In this document: positions 7,388 to 14,623 of the stretch, piece after piece
Layout: every line of letters starts with the position of its first letter
How positions within the stretch are numbered: position 1 is the stretch's first letter
Origin: Tritrichomonas foetus
Lineage: Eukaryota; Parabasalia; Tritrichomonadida; Tritrichomonadidae
DNA: 14,727 nucleotides
Assembly: GCA_001839685.1 (NCBI GenBank)
Contig: MLAK01001358.1
Location: 4,786 to 19,512 of the forward strand
Direction: 5' to 3'
Notes under the pieces: generated by a model
Databases searched by the model: none
Seen by the model: only the letters and a program-made list of their open reading frames with translations
What the model was told of the DNA's origin: nothing
Made by a program: the position numbers and the translations under genes

Positions 7388-7523
7388 ATGGGTAAATATG
7401 AAGTGATATTTTCGGTCCATTTTGACCCATTCGGCCATTGGAGGAGTTGCTGGTGCGTGAGCAAAGCTCCTCCAAGTCGAAATGACCCAAAGAACAAGAA
7501 AATATCTCTTCACATTTACCCAT
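7388..7523 (+). ncRNA. Candidate structured RNA: 136-nt nested hairpin
   Basis: Positions 7388-7413 pair with 7498-7523, with 24 of 26 positions complementary and two mismatches. Inside, 7438-7446 (TTGGAGGAG) pairs perfectly with 7467-7475 (CTCCTCCAA). At the tip, 7447-7451 (TTGCT) pairs with 7460-7464 (AGCAA) around the loop GGTGCGTG. The middle section is an internal loop with TGACCCA on both sides (7423-7429 and 7483-7489). The tip is GC-rich within AT-rich DNA, as expected for a functional RNA. The strand is undecided because the stem has no G-U pairs to orient it. I do not recognise the family. A miniature inverted-repeat element is the main alternative, but no target duplication is visible. 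Short minus-strand open frames through it look accidental. Confidence 0.42.
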
Positions 7524-7885
7524 GAATATTTTGACCTTTATTTAGCCTATTGTTGCACATTGACAATCTCAAGGAAAACTTTTTATTTATTGGTTCACTT
7601 TTTTATTTTCGTTTTTGAATACTAAGTATGCTTTCCAATCTTCTGAATCAACTACCACACTAAATAAAAAGAATGAAAACATTTATCGGAATGGAATGAG
7701 GAAAAATATGTTTTCCTGGAATTGGAATCCAAAAGAAAATATACTAATGAATTTTAATTTACTATCGTATGTAACTGATAAAATATGATTTTTCCAATCA
7801 GAACTAGTTATAACACTTCAAACAAAGTATGATATTTTGAATGGATATCAACTATTGATATTAGGTCAAAAATTCCTATCGTATT
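7524..7885. other. Intergenic, upstream of TRAPPC5
   Basis: AT-rich. I see no gene, tRNA or strong hairpin. The end contains the TRAPPC5 promoter. An in-frame extension of TRAPPC5 upstream to 7837 lacks an ATG and is rejected. Confidence 0.55.
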
Positions 7886-7891
7886 TCATTC
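7886..7891 (+). promoter_or_regulatory. Initiator-like motif that fixes the TRAPPC5 start
   Basis: TCATTC lies 3 bp before the ATG. Transcription from A7888 would leave a 6-nt leader, within the trichomonad range. This argues for translation from the ATG at 7894 rather than anything upstream. Confidence 0.5.
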
Positions 7892-7893
7892 TC

Positions 7894-8427
7894 ATGTCAA
7901 AGTTCAATCTTCCCGATAAGACAACCAAAATTCCAAAAACCACATATGCCCTTCTCTTTGGTGAGCTCGTACAATATTGCCACCAAAAAGTCGACTCACT
8001 TGACAATTTCGCAAAGCAGCTCCAATCGATGGGCTATCCAATCGGCTGCACCATTTTCGAAGTTCTTTCACAAGGAAAGGAAACAAATTTCAAACGCCCT
8101 GTTAAAGAAGTCCCAATGCTTCTCCTGTTAAAAGAAAAAATCTGGCCATTTTTATTCGGCTCACAAGCAACCGACCTTCAACAGCAAGTTGACGACCAAA
8201 GCTGCTATATGCTTTACGACGACAAGCCAATGATTACCCAGTATATTTCCCATCCATCAGATATTCGAAGCCAATTCAGCTGCTGCTCATTCGTTGCTGG
8301 CATAATCGAAGGAATATTACACTCAGCTGGATTTCCCTGCCGTATTTCGACTCACCCTAACCCACAGTCACCACAAACAGACGCTGTTGTATATTTAATC
8401 AAATTCCTTGAAGATCCTAATAAATGA
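7894..8427 (+). CDS. TRAPPC5: TRAPP complex subunit 5 (Trs31), Bet3 family
   Basis: This encodes 177 residues from the ATG at 7894, close to the family length (188 in human). Recognisable landmarks: TTYALLFGELVQYC near the N terminus (family: LFALLFSELVQYC), LQSMGYPIGCTIFEVL, LLLLKEKIWPFLFGSQATDLQQ around residue 90, YMLYDDKPMITQYISHP around 120, and the CSFVAGIIEGILHSAGFP helix near 140, followed by the last strand AVVYLIKFLED. Trs31/TRAPPC5 is a core subunit of TRAPP, the tethering complex and Rab1 (Ypt1) exchange factor in ER-to-Golgi traffic and autophagy. The codon choice here uses more C-ending codons than the neighbouring genes. The stop TGA follows a TAAA directly. Confidence 0.93.
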   Translation: MSKFNLPDKTTKIPKTTYALLFGELVQYCHQKVDSLDNFAKQLQSMGYPIGCTIFEVLSQGKETNFKRPVKEVPMLLLLKEKIWPFLFGSQATDLQQQVDDQSCYMLYDDKPMITQYISHPSDIRSQFSCCSFVAGIIEGILHSAGFPCRISTHPNPQSPQTDAVVYLIKFLEDPNK

Positions 8428-8848
8428 TTTTAAAATTCCGTAATTTTAAATGTTCATGTGAACAGTATTTATTTATTTGCTTGTTTATAATAATTTTTTT
8501 TGTCAAAAAATTATTATTGATTATTTTTTTTTCGATTCCTGAGATTAGCTGTGAGACAATATGGTCTTGTTATTCTTAAGAAATGCCTGATGTTCTATTA
8601 ACAACAGTTGTGAAGAGTAGAAGAAAATTCAATTCTCATGAGAAATCTGCGATATTTCATGAATCTATTGAAGCAATCCTTTGAAGTAATCTATTGAAGA
8701 AATCCCTTATTGACAAATTCATATCTTTTCATTCAATCTAAAACGCAAAATAAAATAAGAATGAAAATAAAGGAAATGAACAAATAACATTTTTATAAAT
8801 TGAGGCAGTTTTGATTTAAATTCTTTATTATAAAAATACTCATATTGT
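8428..8848. other. Convergent intergenic region with small repeats
   Basis: There is no supported gene. A 13-bp AT stem-loop lies at 8487-8499/8505-8517 (loop TTGTC) and is followed by a T-run. It could mark the transcript end region of TRAPPC5. Around 8663-8708 a direct repeat AATCTATTGAAGMAATCCYTT occurs twice. Nothing else is evident. Confidence 0.5.
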
Positions 8849-9361
8849 TTATAAAGGATTTTCTACTACATCTGGAATATTTTGACGTGCTACATCCATC
8901 ACATAGCCAAGACAACAAATGCTGACGAAGCAGGCAAAAATAACGGTTCCTGTAAATTTAGAGCAGAAACTACATCGAAACTTCTTAATAATTCCGGAAA
9001 AGAAATACGAAAACACTGAATTAATTATATTATATATTTTTTCAAGTGAAAAATCTGTTAATATCGACCATAGTGATGTGAACAATGAAGCAAGCAAAGC
9101 CCAAAATGTGATTTCTTTTGGTGGCTCTTCAGCTGGCTGTTCGACTTGATTTGCTCTTTGCTTGATTTCTGAAAGTGATGGCGATCTCGCTCCCTTTTTC
9201 GTACTTTTCTCGGATTCTTTCGATGATGTAGAGGATTTTGAAGAATTTTTCGTTGGCGATTTTGCAGAATCCTTTGGCTTTTTAATCCGCTCTGTTGTAT
9301 ATTTTCCTGGAGTATTTTGCGTTTCTTGTATTTTATTTTTCTTGGGCGAGTCTGTTATCAT
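8849..9361 (-). CDS. Unrecognised small protein with basic Ser/Lys-rich N terminus and C-terminal membrane segments
   Basis: This encodes 170 residues from the ATG at 9361. Residues 1-82 are hydrophilic, rich in Lys, Ser, Thr and Glu (SSKSSTSSKESEKSTKKGAR), and probably disordered. Residues 84-104 (ITFWALLASLFTSLWSILTDF) and 106-124 are hydrophobic or amphipathic. Residues 137-155 (TGTVIFACFVSICCLGYVM) look like a real transmembrane span, followed by a 15-residue polar tail. The layout suggests an endomembrane protein with a cytosolic N terminus and reticulon-like or tail-anchor-like insertion, but I recognise no family. Support for it being a gene: an initiator-like TCATTC at 9376-9371 (minus), a TAAA stop context, and clear segmental composition. 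The antisense frames are weaker. It is divergent from IQCH, with 247 bp between the two starts. Confidence 0.68.
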   Translation of the reverse strand: MITDSPKKNKIQETQNTPGKYTTERIKKPKDSAKSPTKNSSKSSTSSKESEKSTKKGARSPSLSEIKQRANQVEQPAEEPPKEITFWALLASLFTSLWSILTDFSLEKIYNIINSVFSYFFSGIIKKFRCSFCSKFTGTVIFACFVSICCLGYVMDVARQNIPDVVENPL

Positions 9362-9370
9362 TTTTCGTCT

Positions 9371-9376
9371 GAATGA
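9371..9376 (-). promoter_or_regulatory. Initiator-like motif of the small membrane protein gene
   Basis: The minus strand reads TCATTC. Transcription from 9374 leaves a 13-nt leader before the ATG at 9361. It supports this frame over the overlapping plus-strand ones. Confidence 0.45.
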
Positions 9377-9608
9377 ATTGAAGTTGTGCTTTGGGCGATT
9401 GACCTTAGATGAGAAATTCGCCTATTCTATTTCACCTTTATATAATTGTCTGATTTCGACCACATATATTATGAAAAAGTTTTTATCATTGGAAATAAAT
9501 CAAGGTGATTCAATTCATCATTTACACTAGAACTTTTTTAATGACGACCGTTAACAAATTTAACGTTCGCTTTCTCAAAATAAAAGTAAAGAAACACGTT
9601 AAATTTTG

Positions 9609-12299
9609 ATGACGTCTGATTCGCCTCAAGAAGATCCATTAAACGTAGTTCTTTTAGATGCAAGAAAAGAACTCCAGGATCTTCAGGCGTCACTTCGCAA
9701 GCCTGATGTGAATTATTCTGCTGTTCTTAGCCAACTTTCAGACGCAACTACAAAATATCAATCAGAAGCCGAATCTCTTCTTAATGAACGATACACAGAT
9801 TCTACTCTTTTACCAATCCAAGTACCAGTTAAACAGCGAAATATGATTCAGCAAATTCGAACAACTTCTCCGCATGAATACCATCCTTTCAAATCAAATC
9901 GCGCATGGGAATTACGCAAAAAGACAGTACGACCTATTCATTACCAGCCACGTGTTGTCCCTCCACTCCGGGCACTTGGTCCAAACGAATCTGCGCTAGA
10001 GCTTCTTGAAAAAGGCGTTATTCATGATTACGATAATATTACATCGATTTTGCCAGGAATTGATCCACAAAGTGGTTCAGCAAATGCGCCTCTCTTTCCG
10101 AATTTGCATATCGACATTCCAGGTGCTGCGAAGGCTTACCAAATTAGAAAAACCGCCAACCAAAGAAAAATTGAAGAATATAATAATTCTATTGAACGAT
10201 CAATTAAACGTGCACCAGTTAGAACAACAACTCCGAAAAATGAAAATGAAAATGAAAACGAAAATGAAGAAATTGAAGAAACAGAAAAATTGCATTCACC
10301 GAGAGAACCGGACGAACCTCCACGATCAGCAGGACCAAGAATTTACGAAGATTTGCAGGATGAATTTGCTTATCAGACTTTGCTTGTTGTCAGAGGGAAG
10401 ATTGCACGAGACACTCCAGATTTCGAATCTTTCCAGCGTACAAATATGCGAAACTGGGAGAAAATTAATGGAGTGCTGGATGCAATCGAAAAATTTTGTG
10501 CTATGTTTGAGATTCAATTTGCGGAAATAAATGGTCGAAAATTAGGTGAAGCATCAAGATTAAATATCGTCACATTTGATGATGTTCATAGTTGTTTAGT
10601 TAATGTTGATGAGTTTGTAGATAAGAAAAGAAATGCAGCAGCATCACTCATTCAGAAAAATGTTAGAATATTTTTAAATAAATTACATGTTGCACATCGA
10701 AAATACCTTTCTCAATGTGCTTATAAAATACAGACTGCTTGGCGAAATTATAAGAGAAACATTTCTCTTGAACAAAGAAATGATCAACGAAATCAAGAAA
10801 TTTTCGGTGAAGCAAACTTTTTAACAGAACAATTCAAAGAGACTACAATGAAAGAGTTGATTAATAATGAAGTTGTAGCAATTCATGTTTTAGCATCAAT
10901 GCAAGACATCTCACGAACATTTTCACTTATTTATAAAAATATGACAAATATTGTAATCATGGCGGATTTACCACCGCCTCATATTTGGGAAGATATTGTA
11001 GATTTCTTTGCACAGAATGGAATTCCTGATGTAAATGAACGACTACATTTCGTTACTTTGCGCGAAATGAATTCTGGTGATGGAATTTCTCATAGACTGC
11101 AATGCGATATGAAGAGTATCACAAAAATCCAGAGAATCTTAAAAGGAAGATTAGCATATATTGTTCCACATAGTGATTGGTTTTCAGAACAAAGATTAAG
11201 TCATGACCTAAAATTACCAATTTTCGGTTTAGTTGATACAACTGATTATCAAAGTCGTGGTGCAATTAAAGCTTTGTTTAATGAAGCCGAAATATCTACT
11301 CCAATATCCACTCAAGAATGTAGAAATGTCACTGATTTACTTCGACAAACTCAACAATTGATCCAAGAACATCCAGAAGTCGATAGATACATTATTCGTT
11401 ATGGTTTTTCACAAAGTGAAAAGTCAATTGCTTATTTCAATGCCACACCAGACATTCGAGCCAAAAACTGCGATATTGTCGCTGAAGTAAAGCATGAATT
11501 GAAATGTTTTGGTTCACCTAGTTCATTTTTCAAGATGGTTGAGCAAGTTGGTGCAATTGTTGAAGCAATGCCACCAATTGTTTATTCATATCCTTCTGTT
11601 GCATTCCTTTTATCTGGTGATAAAAAGATTCATGTTATTGGAACATTCGATAGAATGCATTATGGGCCTTATAAGTTCGCTGGTAACTTGATTCCTCAAA
11701 TCAGTGTAGATTCAACAGAACTTATTGGAAAAGCTAAACAAGTTGCAAGTGTTTTAATTAAAAAAGGTGTCATTGGACATGTCATTGTAGATTTCCTTGC
11801 ATTTGATATAGGCCATGGTGTTCAATTAACTGGATTTGATATTCGAACGAATTCTTATCCAGCTGTTTTATATACATGCTATTTGACTCTTTGTTGCGAT
11901 TTCAACGAAGAAACAGGGAAAATGGTCCTTCTTCGAAATGTTGGAGATCCAGGTGATAAAGCAGCTAGATATGCAGTTGTTCAAACATCAGTGACACACC
12001 CAGGAATGTCAGTGACAGGAATGAGTGACATTCGAAAAACTTGTTTCAGTGAAGGTTTATTCTTTGATTTATTGAATCGAACTGGCTTCAAAATAATGTT
12101 TTTCGATACACCAGCAAAAGGAAAAGGATTCACTCTAATGGGTGCAACATCAGCAAATACGGCTTTAGGAATGATGTTGAAGTCTTATTCATTTTTAGTG
12201 AAGTACTTTGGAACTCGTGCTGGGCATGATGGTGGAAGCTCTCTTGCCAACGGTTTAATTGCAATTCGTGAATACAAAAAGAGAATTTATCCAGATTGA
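9609..12299 (+). CDS. IQCH: IQ motif-containing protein H (IQCH) homologue
   Basis: This encodes 896 residues from the ATG at 9609. An in-frame TTG just upstream is not needed. The N-terminal third is polar, with a helical opening (RKELQDLQASLRKPDVNYSAVLSQL) and an Asn-Glu repeat at residues 211-220. Two IQ-type calmodulin-binding motifs lie at about 343-363 (AAASLIQKNVRIFLNKLH) and 368-387 (CAYKIQTAWRNYKRNI). The C-terminal half is the conserved IQCH region with an ATP-grasp-like fold, including KNCDIVAEVKHELKCFGS, HVIGTFDRMHYGPYKFAG, IGHVIVDFLAFD and the closing GATSANTALGMMLKSY. Human IQCH is a testis/sperm protein of about 1,000 residues, and homologues follow the distribution of flagella, so an axonemal or flagellar role is likely. 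It shares a 247-bp divergent region with the minus-strand gene. No initiator-like motif lies within 60 nt. The frame has no defects. Confidence 0.9.
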   Translation: MTSDSPQEDPLNVVLLDARKELQDLQASLRKPDVNYSAVLSQLSDATTKYQSEAESLLNERYTDSTLLPIQVPVKQRNMIQQIRTTSPHEYHPFKSNRAWELRKKTVRPIHYQPRVVPPLRALGPNESALELLEKGVIHDYDNITSILPGIDPQSGSANAPLFPNLHIDIPGAAKAYQIRKTANQRKIEEYNNSIERSIKRAPVRTTTPKNENENENENEEIEETEKLHSPREPDEPPRSAGPRIYEDLQDEFAYQTLLVVRGKIARDTPDFESFQRTNMRNWEKINGVLDAIEKFCAMFEIQFAEINGRKLGEASRLNIVTFDDVHSCLVNVDEFVDKKRNAAASLIQKNVRIFLNKLHVAHRKYLSQCAYKIQTAWRNYKRNISLEQRNDQRNQEIFGEANFLTEQFKETTMKELINNEVVAIHVLASMQDISRTFSLIYKNMTNIVIMADLPPPHIWEDIVDFFAQNGIPDVNERLHFVTLREMNSGDGISHRLQCDMKSITKIQRILKGRLAYIVPHSDWFSEQRLSHDLKLPIFGLVDTTDYQSRGAIKALFNEAEISTPISTQECRNVTDLLRQTQQLIQEHPEVDRYIIRYGFSQSEKSIAYFNATPDIRAKNCDIVAEVKHELKCFGSPSSFFKMVEQVGAIVEAMPPIVYSYPSVAFLLSGDKKIHVIGTFDRMHYGPYKFAGNLIPQISVDSTELIGKAKQVASVLIKKGVIGHVIVDFLAFDIGHGVQLTGFDIRTNSYPAVLYTCYLTLCCDFNEETGKMVLLRNVGDPGDKAARYAVVQTSVTHPGMSVTGMSDIRKTCFSEGLFFDLLNRTGFKIMFFDTPAKGKGFTLMGATSANTALGMMLKSYSFLVKYFGTRAGHDGGSSLANGLIAIREYKKRIYPD
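10239..10271 (+). repeat. AATGAA hexanucleotide repeat inside IQCH
   Basis: Tandem AATGAA units with one AAC variant encode the Asn-Glu run at residues 211-220. Length polymorphism between strains is likely, and the reading frame would be kept. Confidence 0.8.
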
Positions 12300-12472
12300 G
12301 ATGCAGATTGATACCATGTATGTGTTTATTGTTATTTGTGTAAATTATGTTATTATATCGTTATTTTTATTCCATTCTTTTTTCTATTAGTTTCTTTGTT
12401 GAGAAATATATGACCATATAAAAATTCAAAATATTTCCAAGTTTTTCTGTTATTATATGGCCATTTAAAATA
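12300..12472. other. Spacer between IQCH and ADAT1
   Basis: 173 bp, AT-rich. It must contain the ADAT1 promoter, but no clean TCA[CT][AT] motif is seen near the gene. A single GTATGT (12318-12323) resembles a trichomonad 5' splice site, but there is no matching branch/acceptor (ACTAACACACAG), and joining to local AGs does not give an open frame. Confidence 0.5.
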
Positions 12473-13531
12473 GTGATTTTTCCAGAAAATTGGTTTGAGC
12501 AGATCGAATCGGCAATTATTCGCCAATACGAACAACTGAAAGTGAAAGGAGATGTCGATAACTCAGTTCTTGCAGGGTTTATTATTTCGAATTCCAACGA
12601 AAATAAATTAGAAGTGATATCTTTGGCGACTGGAACGAAATTAATGTCAGGCGATCAACGACAGAAGTCAGCAAATCTAGGGCCAATTTTAATTCACGAC
12701 TGTCATGCGGAAATATTAGCACGGAGGGCACTTCAAGTTTGGATATGGGATAATCTTGACAATCGTTCTTATTTTGAAAGTGGAAAATTATTACCACATT
12801 TATCACTTCACTTTTATTCAAGTACCCCACCATGTGGTGATTGCTGTGTTCATCAGCAGAATGATTTGGTGTCTGTTCAAACTGGAGCCAAACCGTTTGG
12901 ATGGAGTCAAAGCCAGCTTGCTGACTCACCACCAAATATTGTTCGTGGAAAGCCTGGGCGCGGTTCTCGCTCACAAAGTGTATCCTGCTCAGAAAAAATC
13001 TGTCTTTGGATCCACGCTGGAGTTCAGGGCTCACTGTTATCACTTTTTGTACCTATTCTTAACATTGAATCGATTTGTATTGGTGATGGAAACTTATCAT
13101 CAATAAAAAGAGCATTCATTGATCGAATCAAAAAAGAAAATCATACAAAAAGTGATTCTGTGAAATATCCACACTTTTTTGTAGGAAAACCAACATGGGA
13201 ACAAAAAAATACGTCTCCAAGTGCTTCCTCTTTTGTTTGGTGGCAAAACGGAAAAAGCGGTGAATTAATTGCAGCAAAGTTTGGGAGAAAGTTAGGAGTC
13301 ACTTCGAAGAAACAAGAAGAAAGAAAATTTTTCTCTGAATTATGTGATGCTGTAATGCTTGAGCGTTTTTGTAAAAGACAGAAAATCACAAAACTGTCAA
13401 TCAGAGAAGCAAAAGAAAAATGTGAAAATTACCAACAAAAGAAAAAGGAAATAGTTGAAACCTTAATTAGTTTTGGAGGTGAATGGGCAACTAAATTTGA
13501 TGAAGAGAAGATTTGGGAATATAAAGAGTAA
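12473..13531 (+). CDS. ADAT1: tRNA-specific adenosine deaminase 1 (Tad1/ADAT1); start codon unclear
   Basis: The open frame encodes about 352 residues with the full editase (A_deamin) domain and no dsRNA-binding domain, which points to ADAT1 rather than ADAR. This enzyme converts A37 to inosine in tRNA-Ala of eukaryotes. Numbering from the GTG at 12473, the zinc ligands and proton shuttle are H78 and E80 (DCHAEILARRAL), C121 (STPPCGDC) and C172 (SRSQSVSCSEK). The signature QGSLLSLFVPILNIESICIGD follows. The start is a problem: the frame is open back to a stop at 12419 but contains no ATG, and the first in-frame ATG (Met58) would remove conserved sequence. An ATG at 12457 is in another frame and would join this one only if one T of the run at 12464-12466 were absent. 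A sequence error, a non-AUG start, or loss of function are all possible. The stop is in TAAA. Confidence 0.88.
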   Translation: MIFPENWFEQIESAIIRQYEQLKVKGDVDNSVLAGFIISNSNENKLEVISLATGTKLMSGDQRQKSANLGPILIHDCHAEILARRALQVWIWDNLDNRSYFESGKLLPHLSLHFYSSTPPCGDCCVHQQNDLVSVQTGAKPFGWSQSQLADSPPNIVRGKPGRGSRSQSVSCSEKICLWIHAGVQGSLLSLFVPILNIESICIGDGNLSSIKRAFIDRIKKENHTKSDSVKYPHFFVGKPTWEQKNTSPSASSFVWWQNGKSGELIAAKFGRKLGVTSKKQEERKFFSELCDAVMLERFCKRQKITKLSIREAKEKCENYQQKKKEIVETLISFGGEWATKFDEEKIWEYKE

Positions 13532-13730
13532 ACTGTGATTTAATTTTTCCGAAACATTATTTTTCGATTTGTCTTTTTGAGATGGAAAATAAGGATATAT
13601 GATTTAAATAAAATAAATAAAAAGAAATTATTAATAAAATGTATACTTTGCTGTTTTTAAAAAAAAGATGCAAAATATTAATATTTATGATTTGTGATTA
13701 ATTATGCTATTAACGTCAATTGTTTATTAT
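13532..13730. other. Convergent spacer between ADAT1 and the P1 gene
   Basis: Very AT-rich, with A/T runs and several TAAA elements suitable as poly(A) signals for both converging genes. No gene is seen. Confidence 0.6.
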
Positions 13731-14051
13731 TTAACCGAAGAGGTCATCAAATCCACCGGCAAGTTCGACAACTTCTTCTTCTTCCTTCTTTTCTTCCTTG
13801 GCTTCTTCGGCAGCAGCACCACCAGCGGCGGCAGCTCCAGCAGCTGGAGCAGCACCACCAAGGCATGTTCCCTTGACGAGTTCTGAAATATCGTGTGACT
13901 TGAAGTATTCTGCGAAAAGATCAACCCAATATGATTCGAGCTTGACGCCAGCAGCGTTCAAAAGCTTATTAACATTGTCTGCTGTAATTTCGAGACCGTC
14001 GTCGTTCAAAATGAGGGCGGCATAAACGCAAGCAAGTTCTGGAGATGCCAT
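13731..14051 (-). CDS. RPLP1: 60S acidic ribosomal protein P1 (stalk)
   Basis: This encodes 106 residues from the ATG at 14051. The frame extends 10 codons further upstream, but MASPELACVYAALILNDDGLE aligns with the P1 start (family MASVSELACIYSALILHDD), so the internal ATG is chosen. The N-terminal dimerisation domain (1-62) is followed by an Ala/Gly-rich hinge (GGAAPAAGAAAAGGAAA) and an acidic Glu/Lys tract (EEAKEEKKEEEE). P1 pairs with P2 on P0 to form the stalk that recruits and activates translation GTPases. The usual C-terminal tail SDDDMGFGLFD is changed: here it is Glu-rich and ends GGFDDLFG. The gene has much higher GC than its surroundings and codon usage typical of a highly expressed gene. 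The stop is in TAAA. P1 rather than P2 is supported by the ELACVYAALIL start. Confidence 0.95.
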   Translation of the reverse strand: MASPELACVYAALILNDDGLEITADNVNKLLNAAGVKLESYWVDLFAEYFKSHDISELVKGTCLGGAAPAAGAAAAGGAAAEEAKEEKKEEEEVVELAGGFDDLFG

Positions 14052-14350
14052 TAAAAACAAAAGGATGGGCCATAACCGCAAAAACCTTAAGTTGGATCAT
14101 TTTAAATTCAATTTTTTAATTGATAATTTTGGTCCAAAATTTTGAATTGACCATGACAAGCTCAATACAACTGTCAAAGTTGTTGAGAAGGAAATCATTT
14201 TTTAAAGATCATTTTTAAATCATCATTCTAACCAGATAAAACACAATATTTGCTGAGAGAATAAATTCTTTAATACTCAATCATTAATCTACTCAAAATA
14301 CTATCCTGATGTTTTTTATCCAATGAAAGAGAGTATATAGTCGCATTAGA
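14052..14350. other. Upstream region of the P1 gene
   Basis: No gene is seen. Two symmetrical structures are present: a palindrome AATTTTGG-T-CCAAAATT at about 14125-14141, and a stem-loop at 14161-14187 (CTCAA, bulged TA, CAACT, loop GTCAA, AGTTG, TTGAG). They lie 75-135 bp upstream of the P1 start and could be regulatory. Confidence 0.5.
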
Positions 14351-14623
14351 GGATGTGCTGGGGTGATGTGAGGATTTGTCTCATAAGTGAAGGATTGGTG
14401 GTAGTATGAGTGGTAGTAGTGGTGATGGAGAAGTGATGTGAGAATGAATGGTAGAATTGATGTGATAGGAGGGGGTGCTGGGGTGATGTGAGGATTTGTC
14501 TCATAAGTGAAGGATTGGTGGTAGTATGAGTGGAAGTATGAATGATAGTATGAATGATGGTGAAGTGATGGTAGTATGAATGATAGAATTAGTGATAGTA
14601 TTGGAATTTTTATTGATACATAA
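14351..14623. repeat. 59-bp direct repeat at 120-bp spacing in a G-rich degenerate tract
   Basis: Positions 14355-14413 are repeated without change at 14475-14533. Between and after the copies, short units recur (AGTATGAATGAT twice in tandem at 14535-14558, and many GTGATG/GGTAGT blocks). The plus strand is rich in G and T and very poor in C, unlike the rest of the window. All plus-strand frames are broken by TGA or TAG within a short distance. It could be a satellite or a decayed repetitive coding region. Confidence 0.75.

Noticed and set aside
7315..7523. Minus-strand open frames over the 7388-7523 hairpin
   Set aside because: Short, overlapping in two frames, without domain or codon signal. 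The base-pairing symmetry explains the sequence better.
9162..9530. Plus-strand open frame of 122 codons opposite the small membrane protein gene
   Set aside because: Its Phe/Asp/Glu-rich protein is the antisense of the Lys/Ser-rich segment. The minus-strand frame has a better promoter motif and a real transmembrane pattern.
12318..12485. Possible intron at the ADAT1 start (GTATGT at 12318, AG at 12390 or 12485)
   Set aside because: Both joins put a stop codon soon after the junction, and no branch/acceptor motif is present.
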